Shown piece after piece: positions 34,639 to 43,384 of a stretch of DNA of 64,000 bases. Every line of letters begins with the position of its first letter. Position 1 is the stretch's first letter. The notes beneath the pieces are model-generated. The model was not told the origin of the DNA, did no database searches, and worked only from the letters and a program-made list of their open reading frames with translations. The stretch comes from Anaerolineae bacterium (GTDB lineage: Bacteria; Chloroflexota; Anaerolineae; Aggregatilineales; UBA2796): positions 32,723 through 96,722 of the forward strand of contig JAHBVJ010000032.1 in the NCBI GenBank assembly GCA_019637615.1, read 5' to 3'. Both the position numbers and the translations under genes were made by a program.

Positions 34639-35760
34639 CTAGGCTGTCTCCTCACGTGTACCCTGATAAAACACCCACGCGGATGAAGAACGGAAAATGA
34701 GCAAGGTCAGCGCGAGGATCAAGAGCAGCATGATCCAGCCCATCGCGGAAGCCAACCCCATCCGGCGGAACTCGAAGGCTTCGCGATACACCAACCAGTT
34801 GAGGAACGTGCCCGCCGAATCTGGCAGCGGGATAAACGCCGCCACCTCGAAGGCTTGAATCGCGCCGATGGTAGAGACGACGAGGTTATAAAACAGCGAC
34901 GGACTGAGCATCGGTACGGTGATGTGGCGGAATTTCGTCCATTCGCCAGCACCATCGATGGCGGCGGCTTCGTAGAGTTCTTTGGGAATGCCCTTCAGCC
35001 CCGCCAGCAGAATCACCGAGTTCGCGCCGAACACGCCCCACAAACTGACGATGATGAAGGCGGGCAGCGCGAGGTTGGGATCGGAAAACCAGCGCGGCGT
35101 CTCGATCCCCAACAGGAGATAGAAAGGATTCAAGGCCGCGTTCAGCAGCCCCGATGTCGCGAAGATCCAGCGCCACAGCAGCGCCGTCGCCACCGCTGGC
35201 AGAATCGCGGGCATATAGTAAAGGACGCGCCAGATGCCCAAGCCGCGCACATTCTGGTTGAGCAGCAGCGCCACGCCCAGCGCACCGAGCAATCCCAATG
35301 GCACGCTGATAAAGGCGTACAGCAGCGTCAGCCGCACCGAACGCCAGAAACGGGCTTGCTTGGCAGCGATCACGAAGCCGCCATCCCCGATCTGGACGCG
35401 CTGCACTTCTTCGTAGCCTGCTTGGACGACATCGGCGCTGCGCTGCGAGGCCGATTGCAGCGGGGCATATTGCAGATCGAAAACGTCCGAATAATTTTTA
35501 GTGCCGATCCACTGCGGTGCTTTGAATAAGTTGTACTGCGTGAAGCTCAAATAAAAGGACGCGCCAATCGGGAACAATTGGAAGATGATGAACCCGATCA
35601 CCCACGGCGCGACGAGCGCCCGTCCGGTGGCGGCTTCGCGCTTGACGCCGAACGCGATCTGCACGCGATACACGATGAACATCGCCACGCCCAGCCCGAT
35701 GGCTACCAAAACGTAGCGAATGAGCGTTGGGCCATACGAACCGATGACGCCGGGATCCAT
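34639..35760 (-). CDS. Carbohydrate ABC transporter permease (MalF/CUT1 family)
   Basis: This 373-residue permease has a transmembrane N-terminus, a loop of about 60 residues (about 90-150, including SASQRSADVVQAGYEEVQRV) and six core helices. The EAA motif is ELYEAAAIDGAGEWTKFRHITVPM. It pairs with the MalG-like permease after it and the binding protein before it. The start at ATG 35760 is 115 bases after the binding-protein gene, with a strong hairpin between them. Confidence 0.92.
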   Translation of the reverse strand: MDPGVIGSYGPTLIRYVLVAIGLGVAMFIVYRVQIAFGVKREAATGRALVAPWVIGFIIFQLFPIGASFYLSFTQYNLFKAPQWIGTKNYSDVFDLQYAPLQSASQRSADVVQAGYEEVQRVQIGDGGFVIAAKQARFWRSVRLTLLYAFISVPLGLLGALGVALLLNQNVRGLGIWRVLYYMPAILPAVATALLWRWIFATSGLLNAALNPFYLLLGIETPRWFSDPNLALPAFIIVSLWGVFGANSVILLAGLKGIPKELYEAAAIDGAGEWTKFRHITVPMLSPSLFYNLVVSTIGAIQAFEVAAFIPLPDSAGTFLNWLVYREAFEFRRMGLASAMGWIMLLLILALTLLIFRSSSAWVFYQGTREETA

Positions 35761-35808
35761 AAGCTTTGTCCTTCAAAAAAGGCACTCTTTACCGCACGTT
35801 GAACCATC

Positions 35809-35842
35809 GGCGGAGGGCACAGTGTCCGCTGTACCCTCCGCC
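35809..35842 (-). terminator. Intercistronic hairpin after the sugar-binding protein gene
   Basis: GGCGGAGGG and CCCTCCGCC form a perfect nine-base stem around a 16-base loop, with no T-run. It lies 34 bases past the stop of the binding-protein gene and before the permease genes. Such hairpins usually stabilise the upstream transcript and lower downstream expression, giving excess binding protein. Confidence 0.6.
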
Positions 35843-35875
35843 ACGCTCTTCGATGTTTCACGCAGAGCGCGCTAA

Positions 35876-37138
35876 TTATTGACCTGTGAGGGCTGCATCC
35901 ATCAACGGACGGACTTCTTTCGCCAATTCTTCGGCAGTCTTATCCGTTTCCTTGTTCAGCAGCGGGTTCATCAGCTTGTTCCAGAAGATGTCGCCCCACG
36001 CGCCGAGCTGCGGGATGATGGTGAACGCACGCATACTGGGCACGGCGGCGATGATGGCTTCGGCGCTGTCCTTCTTCTTGGGCGCAGATGCGATCAGATG
36101 CTCAACCGTGCTTTGCGAGATGCGCGGGGACACGATCTTCCAGTTCTGGATGCCTTCGGTGAGGGCGAGCAGCGCCTTGCACGCCAATTCAGGATTCTGC
36201 GTGTTGGCGGAAATCACCGTGCTGGCTGTCCATGCGAAGGTCGTACCGTCCTTGGTTCTGGGGTTGACGGGAACGCTGACCACGGCTGAGTTCTCGACTT
36301 CGAAGTCCAGACCGTCCGCCGCGCCGCCCATGAACATGGCGACTTTGCCAGCGCGGTACATCGCGTCGAAACCCTGCTCCTTGATCACGTCGGAGCTAGG
36401 CGAGACTTCGGGGTTATAGGCCAACTTCAGGTAGAAATTGATGCCTTCGATTGCTTCGGGGCTGTCGATGGGGGCGGTCTTGAGATCATCGGAGATCAGT
36501 TGCCCGCCAGCTTGCCAGATGAACATCTGGGGTGGAGGCCAACCATTGGCGGTGAAGCCCCACTGATCGGTCTTGCCATCGCCGTTGATGTCCTTGGTCA
36601 GCGCCTTGGCATCAGCGAGGAAGTCGTCCCACGTCCAACCAGCCTTGGGATACTCCAGCTTGGCGGCATCGAACAGGGTTTTGTTGTAGTACACGACCAC
36701 AGGCTGTGCAATCCACGGCAAGCCGTAGACGACGCCATCTTGAGTCGCGGTCGCGAGGATCGACGGATAGTAGTCGTTGACATCGCCAGCGGTATTGGCA
36801 GGCTGATCTTTTAGGCAGTCGGTCAGCGGCATGAACACGCCTTCCGAGGCCAGCGCGAGGTCTTCGTTACCGATCCAGTACATATCGGCAGCCGTACCAC
36901 CCGCGAGTTGCGTTTTCACCTGCGTCATATAGTCGCTGGGGATTGGCTCGTGGATGACTTCGTATTCCGTGCTGGCGGCGTTCACTTTGTCGATGATGAG
37001 CTGAAATTCCGCCGCCTCACCGACGCCCGTCCACGTGGCGATGCGCAACTTGACTTTATCCTGCGCCAGAGTCGGCGTCAGCGCCGGAATCGCAATCGCG
37101 ATGATCAGCAGTAAGGCTAGTAACTTTGAGCGTTTCAT
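35876..37138 (-). CDS. Sugar ABC transporter substrate-binding protein (family 1)
   Basis: This 420-residue exported binding protein belongs to the MalE/UgpB class. It starts at ATG 37138 with GGAGAAA upstream, and the signal peptide is MKRSKLLALLLIIAIAIPA ending near LAQ. The mature part has typical features such as AGGTAADMYWIGNEDLA, GLPWIAQPVVVYYNKTLFDA, and a later AMYRAGKVAMFMGGA. It heads the operon of permeases, CBM9-like protein, GH130 enzyme and dehydrogenase. A lacI-type gene lies just upstream in the same direction and may control it. Confidence 0.93.
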   Translation of the reverse strand: MKRSKLLALLLIIAIAIPALTPTLAQDKVKLRIATWTGVGEAAEFQLIIDKVNAASTEYEVIHEPIPSDYMTQVKTQLAGGTAADMYWIGNEDLALASEGVFMPLTDCLKDQPANTAGDVNDYYPSILATATQDGVVYGLPWIAQPVVVYYNKTLFDAAKLEYPKAGWTWDDFLADAKALTKDINGDGKTDQWGFTANGWPPPQMFIWQAGGQLISDDLKTAPIDSPEAIEGINFYLKLAYNPEVSPSSDVIKEQGFDAMYRAGKVAMFMGGAADGLDFEVENSAVVSVPVNPRTKDGTTFAWTASTVISANTQNPELACKALLALTEGIQNWKIVSPRISQSTVEHLIASAPKKKDSAEAIIAAVPSMRAFTIIPQLGAWGDIFWNKLMNPLLNKETDKTAEELAKEVRPLMDAALTGQ

Positions 37139-37250
37139 AGATGTTTCTCCGAAAAGGCATATCGGTCGATACGCGCAAACCATGAAGTGTTGTTGCTAGA
37201 TACGATCTTTGTGCAGCTCGTGAACGTCTCATCACCTCCTTCAGGTGGAA

Positions 37251-38276
37251 TTAGCGACGGTCGAGGGGCGGTGCAGTCGAGTCACGCTCGATCAACCGTA
37301 CAGAAATCATGAGTTGCGTCGGTGCTAACTCCGGGTCGTCCAGCAGCGAAATCATCCGACGCGCCGCTTCAACGCCGAGCTGGCGTTTGGGAATATCTAG
37401 GGTAGTCAGGGCGGGATCGTTGAGTTCTGCCCACGCGATGTTGTCGAAGCCCACGACCGAGAGATCGCGTGGGACTTGCCGCCCCATACTGCGCGCTGCG
37501 CGGATCGCGCCGAGCGCCATCGAGTCGTTAACGGCGCAGATAGCCGTTGTTTGCGGAGCCATCTCGATCAGGGCTTGGAACGTGCTCTGCCCGGAATCGA
37601 TGGTGGTGCGGTCGGCGTGGACGATGGGCATCGGCAGCGCGAACTCGTTCATCGCCCGTTGATAACCTATGATGCGGCGGCGGTTGCTCGACCAGTGATC
37701 GGGGCCAGCCAGCACGCCGAGGTGCCGATGTCCCTGCGCGAGGAGATGTTTGGCGGCGAGATATGCCCCGCCCTCATCGTCGCCCGTGATGGTATGCGCC
37801 TGAAAGTGCTCCAACTGGTTGTCTACCAGCACGACGGGCAAATCGGTGCGCAGCATGGCGAGGATGAAGTCGGACGGAATGTCCGGCCCCGCCAGCAGCA
37901 TCCCATCGATGCGGCGTTCCCGCACAAAACGGAAGCCAGTCGGGTTGTTCAGCACCTCATCGGTCAGCGTGGCGACGGTCAGATGATAATTAGTCTGCGC
38001 GATGGCTTGCTCGGCGCTGTGCAAAATTTCGCCATAAAACGGGTCGGTGGTGGCGGATAGACCGGGCTTTTCGCGCACGAAAAAACCGACGGCGAAGGTT
38101 TGCGAAGTCGCTAACCCGCGTGCGGTGGCGCTTGGAGCGTAATTGAATTCCTTGGCCTTATCGAGGATGCGCTTGCGCAAGTCCTCGCCCAATCCGGGCT
38201 GGTCGTTGAGCGCCCGCGAAACCGAGGCGGTGGAGACGTGAAGTTCTTGGGCAATGCGCTTGATGATCGATGGCAT
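37251..38276 (-). CDS. LacI-family transcriptional regulator
   Basis: This 341-residue repressor has an N-terminal LacI helix-turn-helix (ELHVSTASVSRALNDQPGLG) and hinge helix (NYAPSATARGLAT). A periplasmic-binding-like sensor domain follows (AVGFFVREKPGLSA, GMLLAGPDIPSDF, VVGFDNIAWAELNDPALTT). It lies upstream of the sugar-transporter operon and faces away from the 716-residue gene across a 120-base gap that contains a palindromic operator. It probably responds to a sugar handled by this locus. Confidence 0.93.
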   Translation of the reverse strand: MPSIIKRIAQELHVSTASVSRALNDQPGLGEDLRKRILDKAKEFNYAPSATARGLATSQTFAVGFFVREKPGLSATTDPFYGEILHSAEQAIAQTNYHLTVATLTDEVLNNPTGFRFVRERRIDGMLLAGPDIPSDFILAMLRTDLPVVLVDNQLEHFQAHTITGDDEGGAYLAAKHLLAQGHRHLGVLAGPDHWSSNRRRIIGYQRAMNEFALPMPIVHADRTTIDSGQSTFQALIEMAPQTTAICAVNDSMALGAIRAARSMGRQVPRDLSVVGFDNIAWAELNDPALTTLDIPKRQLGVEAARRMISLLDDPELAPTQLMISVRLIERDSTAPPLDRR

Positions 38277-38296
38277 AAGAAATCTTTACGTAATTT

Positions 38297-38326
38297 TTGC
38301 GTAACCGTTTACGTTGATGATATAAT
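38297..38326 (+). promoter_or_regulatory. Promoter with overlapping LacI-type operator
   Basis: A -35-like TTGCGT (38297-38302) and a perfect -10 TATAAT (38321-38326) are 18 bases apart and face the 716-residue gene. The palindrome GCGTAACCGTTTACGT (38299-38314), centred on CG, fits LacI-family operators and lies between the two boxes. Binding would block this promoter and could also autoregulate the lacI-type gene 23 bases away. Confidence 0.7.
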
Positions 38327-38415
38327 GCCTTGAAATGCTTGTCAAGAGGGCGGTATTTGTAATTTTTTCCACAAAACAGATCGTTTTTTGATGAAAAGTG
38401 AGAAATTTCACGCAA

Positions 38416-40548
38416 ATGACCACCGAAGAGTTCGTGTTAACCAACGCGTTGTTACGTTGCGTTTTTCGTAAGGATGCAGCGGGCGCGTTTCGATTCGTGA
38501 CGCAGCACGATTACGCTGGCGAATGGACGAGCGCGTCTCAATATGGCACTTCGCCGTTGGAAGCGGTCAGCTTCACCGACATCAACGCGACTTCGCAGTC
38601 TGTCACGCTTTCTAACGCATTCTGGCGCGCCGAGATCAGCCCGTTAGCGGAGGGCTTTCAGATCACGGCAACCGTCACGGCGGCACAGCCTTTCGCGCTC
38701 AATCCGTCCATGATCTTGTGGCTCGGCGGTTTGGACGGCCTCGATGATCGGCAGGCACACACATGGCGGCAAACGGTGCTGCGTGCGCCAACGGTGAACC
38801 AGCAAGGGCTGACGGGCAACGATCTGCCAGCGGGCTATGTCTACGATCATGCCAACCACCTAGAAACCATCTGCTATTTTCCGGCGGATAGCTTCACGTG
38901 GACGCCGCATCGCTTTGCCGAGTTGAGCGTGCGCGAAGTGACCACCTACCGCCCGACTGCGCGTTACGGCTTCGGACTGGTGCCGAATAACGCGGGCGAA
39001 ACCATGATGGTGGAGGCGGGCACGCATCACTTCCGCTGGTGGTTCACGCAGCATCGGCGCGAAACACCGCCGTCGCCGTGGGAAGCGCAGACCGCCCTAC
39101 TCGATGCCATCGCGCCACTGCTCGATCCGCTACCGCGCCGCACGCCGGATGCGCTGGACTGGCAGCAGATGGCAGAGCGCACGCTGACCGACCTTGAGAA
39201 TGAGACGTGCTGGATCACGGCGGGCGATCAACGTGGACTACGCGCTTACGTGAAAGGCAGTTCCAGCGTCGGGCGCGATAACCAGACTGGCTTCGAGCTA
39301 ATGACGCAGCTTGATGTCGCGTGGCCTCTGCTGCTGTGGAGCCAAGCCTTGCCCGCCGATCATCCCTCGCGCTCAGCGGCGCAGCGCGTCTTCGCCCAAC
39401 TGCGCGCTACCCTCACCGCCATGCACCGCCCCGAACATCACTTCGTCGCCAATCACTATCCGATCCGCGTTGATGACACCTTCATGGATACGTGGTATTT
39501 CCTCGAAAACGCGCTGATCAAACTGCCGTGGGTGGCCTATCTGAGCGACGATCAAGAACTGCGCGACATTTTTTTCGACGCGCTGCACGGCGCGACGCTG
39601 TTAGCCCACAACGTCAATTATGTGTTCCCGCTGTTTGCCGACGCGCAGGACTGGCGGCCGCGCGGTAGTCTGCTGAATGTCTCGGTGGGCGGGCTGTACG
39701 CGGCGGGGCACGTGCTGGCCTACCAGATGACGGGGCACGATAGCCATCTGGAAGAGGCACGCTTGGCGCTGCGCACCATGTGGCAGCTCCCGCCGCACCA
39801 ACTCACGCACGAGCCACAGCAGTTGACTTTTGCCGCCGCTGCTGCCCGCTATTTATGTAAGCGCTACCCCGCCGAAGATTCTTGGAAAACAATGTCGCAG
39901 GACTTCACGCGCTTAATGCTGCGGATGGGCTACTGGTCGGCGGATTCTGGCGTGTCCTTCTACGATACGCGCGGCATGTTCCAAGCCTGTGCTTCGCTGT
40001 GCTATCCTGCGTACAAGGAAAATGTCGAATGTCTACTGTCGTGGCCTGAGCTGCTGCAAACGCCCCGTCCCGATCACCGACTCGTGCCGTTGATGGCGTC
40101 ATTCGCCAATTTGCAGCGCTGCCATAATTACGCCTTTTTCGATCCGCACCTGCCAGCCGACCTACGGCGCGGGCCATGCGCATATATCCCTTATGAAGAC
40201 GTGGCGACGACGGAATTTCGCCACACCGCCGATCTCGGCAAAGAATTATACGGCGCGGGCGAGGTCTTCTGGAGTGCCTTGCTGTTTGACACACTAGGCC
40301 ACGCCGATGATCCCGATGTGCTGTGTCTAAGTCTCGATGTGCCGTGTCTCGAACTCGGTATGCTGCCCGCCAAGGACAAGCGCCATCAATTTTTGTTGTA
40401 CAATCCCACAGCGGAAACGCGTGAAGTCCGCATCAGCGCGGAGTACAATCCTTTTTTTCAGCATTCATTTGCATCTTTCACATTGCAGCCGCGCTCGCTT
40501 CAGTTCGTCGGCACCATGAAGGGAGAAATCAACCTTGTTCAGTCGTAA
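38416..40548 (+). CDS. Large conserved-type protein of the sugar locus, function unknown
   Basis: This protein of about 710 residues has no signal peptide. The N-terminal third is beta-rich (about residues 1-230). The middle (about 240-600) is helical with regularly spaced aromatic and acidic residues (for example DTFMDTWYFLENALIKLPWV), like the (alpha/alpha)6 barrels of several glycoside hydrolase families. The end is a small beta domain. No catalytic motif is recognised with confidence. It is preceded by the LacI-type operator and overlaps the next GH130 gene by 14 bases, so it belongs to the same sugar regulon. The start is either ATG 38416 or GTG 38398. Confidence 0.7.
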   Translation: MTTEEFVLTNALLRCVFRKDAAGAFRFVTQHDYAGEWTSASQYGTSPLEAVSFTDINATSQSVTLSNAFWRAEISPLAEGFQITATVTAAQPFALNPSMILWLGGLDGLDDRQAHTWRQTVLRAPTVNQQGLTGNDLPAGYVYDHANHLETICYFPADSFTWTPHRFAELSVREVTTYRPTARYGFGLVPNNAGETMMVEAGTHHFRWWFTQHRRETPPSPWEAQTALLDAIAPLLDPLPRRTPDALDWQQMAERTLTDLENETCWITAGDQRGLRAYVKGSSSVGRDNQTGFELMTQLDVAWPLLLWSQALPADHPSRSAAQRVFAQLRATLTAMHRPEHHFVANHYPIRVDDTFMDTWYFLENALIKLPWVAYLSDDQELRDIFFDALHGATLLAHNVNYVFPLFADAQDWRPRGSLLNVSVGGLYAAGHVLAYQMTGHDSHLEEARLALRTMWQLPPHQLTHEPQQLTFAAAAARYLCKRYPAEDSWKTMSQDFTRLMLRMGYWSADSGVSFYDTRGMFQACASLCYPAYKENVECLLSWPELLQTPRPDHRLVPLMASFANLQRCHNYAFFDPHLPADLRRGPCAYIPYEDVATTEFRHTADLGKELYGAGEVFWSALLFDTLGHADDPDVLCLSLDVPCLELGMLPAKDKRHQFLLYNPTAETREVRISAEYNPFFQHSFASFTLQPRSLQFVGTMKGEINLVQS

Positions 40549-41596
40549 CGTCCATAACCCTTTGATCACACCACGCGGCGTCGCGGCCTCTCGTCCAGAT
40601 TTTGAAGTCCTCGGCACCTTCAACGCGGGCGTAACTACCTACCGCGATGAAGTGATTTTGCTGCTGCGCATCGCGGAACGCCCGCTCCAGACCGATCCCA
40701 AGTGCGTCCGCTATCCAGAAATGCTGCCGGATGGCGAGATCGTGGTACGCGAAGTCAACCGCGATGATGAGCACATCGACGCCAGCGATCCGCGCCTGAT
40801 CTTTCATCGGCGCACGGGAAAAGTCAGCCTGACCAGCATGAGTCACCTGCGCCTCGCCCGCAGCCACGATGGCATACACTTCACGGTCGATGAGCATCCG
40901 TGGTTGGTCGCGCAGCCGCCCTACGAAACCTTCGGCGTGGAGGACGCGCGCATCACCTGCATCGAGAACACCTATTACGTGAATTACAGCGCCGTCAGCG
41001 CGCTTGGCATCTGTACGGGGCTGATCTCCACGCGGGATTTTGTCAATGTCGAGCGTCAAGGCATTATCTTCCCGCCCTCCAACCGCGACGTGACGATCTT
41101 CCCTGAGCGCGTGAACGGGCTGTATGTGTGCTATCATCGCCCGATGCCCGCGCTGCTCGGCAGCCTGAATATCTGGTCAGCTACCTCGCCCGATTTGAAG
41201 CACTGGGGCAATCATCAAGTGGTGGTGACGGCGCAAGATCAGGGCTGGGAAGCCGGACGTGTCGGCGGGGGCGCGCCGCCAATCCGCACGCCGCAAGGCT
41301 GGCTGTCGATCTACCACGCCGCCGATCCGAATGATCGCTACTGCCTCGGCGCGTTCCTGACGCCGCTGGAGGAGCCGTGGCGCGTGATCGGGCGCAGCCG
41401 CACGCCGATCCTCGCGCCGGAAGCGGCCTACGAAACCAGCGGCTTTTTCCCGAATGTGGTGTTTACCTGTGGCGCGCTGCTGCAAAACGATCTGCTCAAG
41501 GTCTATTACGGCGCATCCGACGAGGTGATCGCGCTGGCGGAGATTCCGCTGGCTGACGTGCTCGCCAGCTTGGCTGATACACCGTCAAAAACCTAG
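40535..41596 (+). CDS. GH130 family glycosidase/phosphorylase (second copy)
   Basis: This 353-residue beta-propeller protein starts at TTG 40535, preceded by AAGGGAGAAA, and overlaps the end of the previous gene by 14 bases. GH130 motifs are visible: ETFGVEDARITCIENTYYV carrying the catalytic aspartate, LISTRDFVNV and GWEAGRVGGGAPPIRTPQGW. It is longer than the copy at 30193 and only distantly similar, so the two probably act on different mannosides or on different steps of one pathway. Confidence 0.87.
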   Translation: MFSRNVHNPLITPRGVAASRPDFEVLGTFNAGVTTYRDEVILLLRIAERPLQTDPKCVRYPEMLPDGEIVVREVNRDDEHIDASDPRLIFHRRTGKVSLTSMSHLRLARSHDGIHFTVDEHPWLVAQPPYETFGVEDARITCIENTYYVNYSAVSALGICTGLISTRDFVNVERQGIIFPPSNRDVTIFPERVNGLYVCYHRPMPALLGSLNIWSATSPDLKHWGNHQVVVTAQDQGWEAGRVGGGAPPIRTPQGWLSIYHAADPNDRYCLGAFLTPLEEPWRVIGRSRTPILAPEAAYETSGFFPNVVFTCGALLQNDLLKVYYGASDEVIALAEIPLADVLASLADTPSKT

Positions 41597-41901
41597 CCTT
41601 GGGTAAAAGTGACCTCATGTCGTTCTAAATAAAGGCTGAGTACCATTCGGTGCTTTGTTCTCTAAGTCTGACGTTTATGGTCTTTCAAAAAAATAAGACA
41701 GGAATACACCGATCACGCCAATACATTTTCTTGAGTCCCTTTAGTGGACAGCTCGGTTGGGATTGTAGCCGGGGGTTTCAACCCTCGGCGGGCGCTGGCG
41801 ACGAACCCACGATTCCTTGACTAATTTCTTAACTATCAACGTTGGGCGGGGCTGTCTGCCCGCGTCCGTCGATCTTGCCGTCCCCATGATCACCTGATCT
41901 C
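41597..41901. other. Intergenic region without recognised gene
   Basis: I see no convincing gene, RNA or repeat. Inverted sequence around 41770-41795 (GCCGGGGGTTTCAACCCTCGGC) forms a small perfect hairpin and may be a terminator for the GH130 gene, but no T-run follows. Confidence 0.4.
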
Positions 41902-41926
41902 AGCCCGTCCGATTTATCGGCGGGCT
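41902..41926 (-). terminator. Possible terminator after the metallo-hydrolase gene
   Basis: AGCCCG and CGGGCT pair with a bulge and an inner CCG/CGG stem, about 20 bases past the stop at 41947. No T-run is present. Confidence 0.4.
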
Positions 41927-41946
41927 TACATACTGTCCACAAGCTC

Positions 41947-42795
41947 TCAAATCACAAGTCCATCGTACGCGATTTCGTACCCGAAGTTCTTCGCGTAGCT
42001 CGATAACGCCGAATGCGTTGGATTGCCCTCATGAGAAATGTGCGTTGCAAAAATCCTTGCCGTATCAGCTAAGAGATGTTCAGTCCGCATCCTTCGAATA
42101 TGCTCGATAAACCGATTGGCGTTGAGATGCCCGCCGCTATCCGCGTCCGGCCCATAGGTGTGGTCAAGGATGACGACATTAAAACGCAGCTTCATCGTGT
42201 GGAAGCCCTGCCACGTTTCTTCGGGCAGACTATCGGTATCCGTCCCATAAAACACGGTGAAATCACCTTCTCTGACGGAATATAAGCGCGACTGCACACT
42301 CGTATCATGATCCGTGCGAAAGGCCACGACTTCATACGTCCCGACTTGGAATGGCTGTAGCGGTTCTACGGCGACTATCTCAAGGTTCAGTCTCCGTTTT
42401 GCCTCAGCCTCGAACATATCCTGTACATAGCCTTCGTTGTTGAGCATCTCCGACATTTTTCGGAGCGTCGCCTCGGAGCCGTACAGGTGCAGCAGCGGTG
42501 TGTCTACGCCCATAAATTCCGGAACGCGCGTGGTGAGATGAGACGCATCAAAATGGTCAGCGTGCGGATGTGTCTGTAGGCAGTAGCGAATATCAACAAG
42601 GGATTTGTGATACATGAATGAGGCGGCGACCACATCCGGCCCCATGTCAATCAACAGGTCGTCGTTAATGATGATGGAAGATCGCTTGCGGAAATCTTTG
42701 CCGCCCAGTTTTCTTGCTTGGGTGCAGACTTCGCACCGACAAAAAGCCAACGGATAAGAAGTCGCGGCGGCTGTGCCAAGAAACGTGATTTCCAT
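41947..42795 (-). CDS. Metallo-beta-lactamase-fold hydrolase (PhnP-like)
   Basis: This 282-residue cytoplasmic protein opens with MEITFLGTAAATSYP and a cysteine cluster CRCEVC, the extra zinc site seen in PhnP-type phosphodiesterases. The metal-binding THPHADHFD motif follows, with a later aspartate in YGTDTDSLP and the ATHISHEG histidines. PhnP acts on cyclic phosphodiesters, but this group also includes other hydrolases such as PqqB-like proteins. The neighbours give no pathway context. Confidence 0.85.
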   Translation of the reverse strand: MEITFLGTAAATSYPLAFCRCEVCTQARKLGGKDFRKRSSIIINDDLLIDMGPDVVAASFMYHKSLVDIRYCLQTHPHADHFDASHLTTRVPEFMGVDTPLLHLYGSEATLRKMSEMLNNEGYVQDMFEAEAKRRLNLEIVAVEPLQPFQVGTYEVVAFRTDHDTSVQSRLYSVREGDFTVFYGTDTDSLPEETWQGFHTMKLRFNVVILDHTYGPDADSGGHLNANRFIEHIRRMRTEHLLADTARIFATHISHEGNPTHSALSSYAKNFGYEIAYDGLVI

Positions 42796-43353
42796 TGTGC
42801 TACCCTCGCTATAGTAAACCTTCGTGTAGCCATCCTGAATGACTGCTCGTAGACAATCGATAAAGAGTATTCCTAACGATGTTTTCGTACGGACGCCTCA
42901 TGAGGCGTCCGCGTTATCGCTAAGTTACCGGGGTTGGCATTATTGAGGCGAACCGAACCTCGCCATCGTTTGAATCTCTCTAACTTTCATCGTCCCGCCA
43001 CGCAGAACATTACCAGAAAACTCTAACCAACTTCGAACCACGCACAGCTTGACAGAACTTGCTATCTATCGTAGAATGTAGTCAGATTGTTCAGCGTCTT
43101 CCATAAGCCATGCGATCAGGCGTCTCATTGGCGGGGCAGACCAACGGGCAATGTACCTTAACAACCGCGTGCGTGCTCCCAACAAAGTACCCTTCGCCTA
43201 TCATGAAAGGGTCGTTGAGTCGGGCTGCCGAATACCACAAATGGCGACTTCAATCCGAACGCTTACCGCCGAAAACAAGAACGGATAGTCCGGCGAAGTG
43301 ATCGCCAATGATCCCTCTCGCTCCTCACAACGGGATCAGTGCAGGGATCATTA
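42796..43353. other. Intergenic region with a perfect inverted repeat
   Basis: No gene is supported in about 560 bases. An 11-base perfect palindrome CGGACGCCTCA/TGAGGCGTCCG lies at 42890-42911, upstream of the metallo-hydrolase gene. It could be an operator or a small dispersed repeat. The rest is unremarkable. Confidence 0.45.
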
Positions 43354-43384
43354 CGCTGGAACCGACCCGTTCACGGTTCCAGCG
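43354..43384 (-). terminator. Hairpin overlapping the glycosyltransferase stop
   Basis: CGCTGGAACCG and CGGTTCCAGCG are perfect 11-base inverted repeats around a nine-base loop. They span the stop codon of the glycosyltransferase gene, and no T-run follows. Confidence 0.5.

Noticed and set aside
42890..42911. Perfect palindrome as a possible attachment site
   Set aside because: No integrase, no matching copy and no tRNA nearby. It is only listed as an inverted repeat.
42796..43353. Possible tRNA or small RNA in the long intergenic gap
   Set aside because: No cloverleaf or conserved T-loop sequence could be found on either strand.
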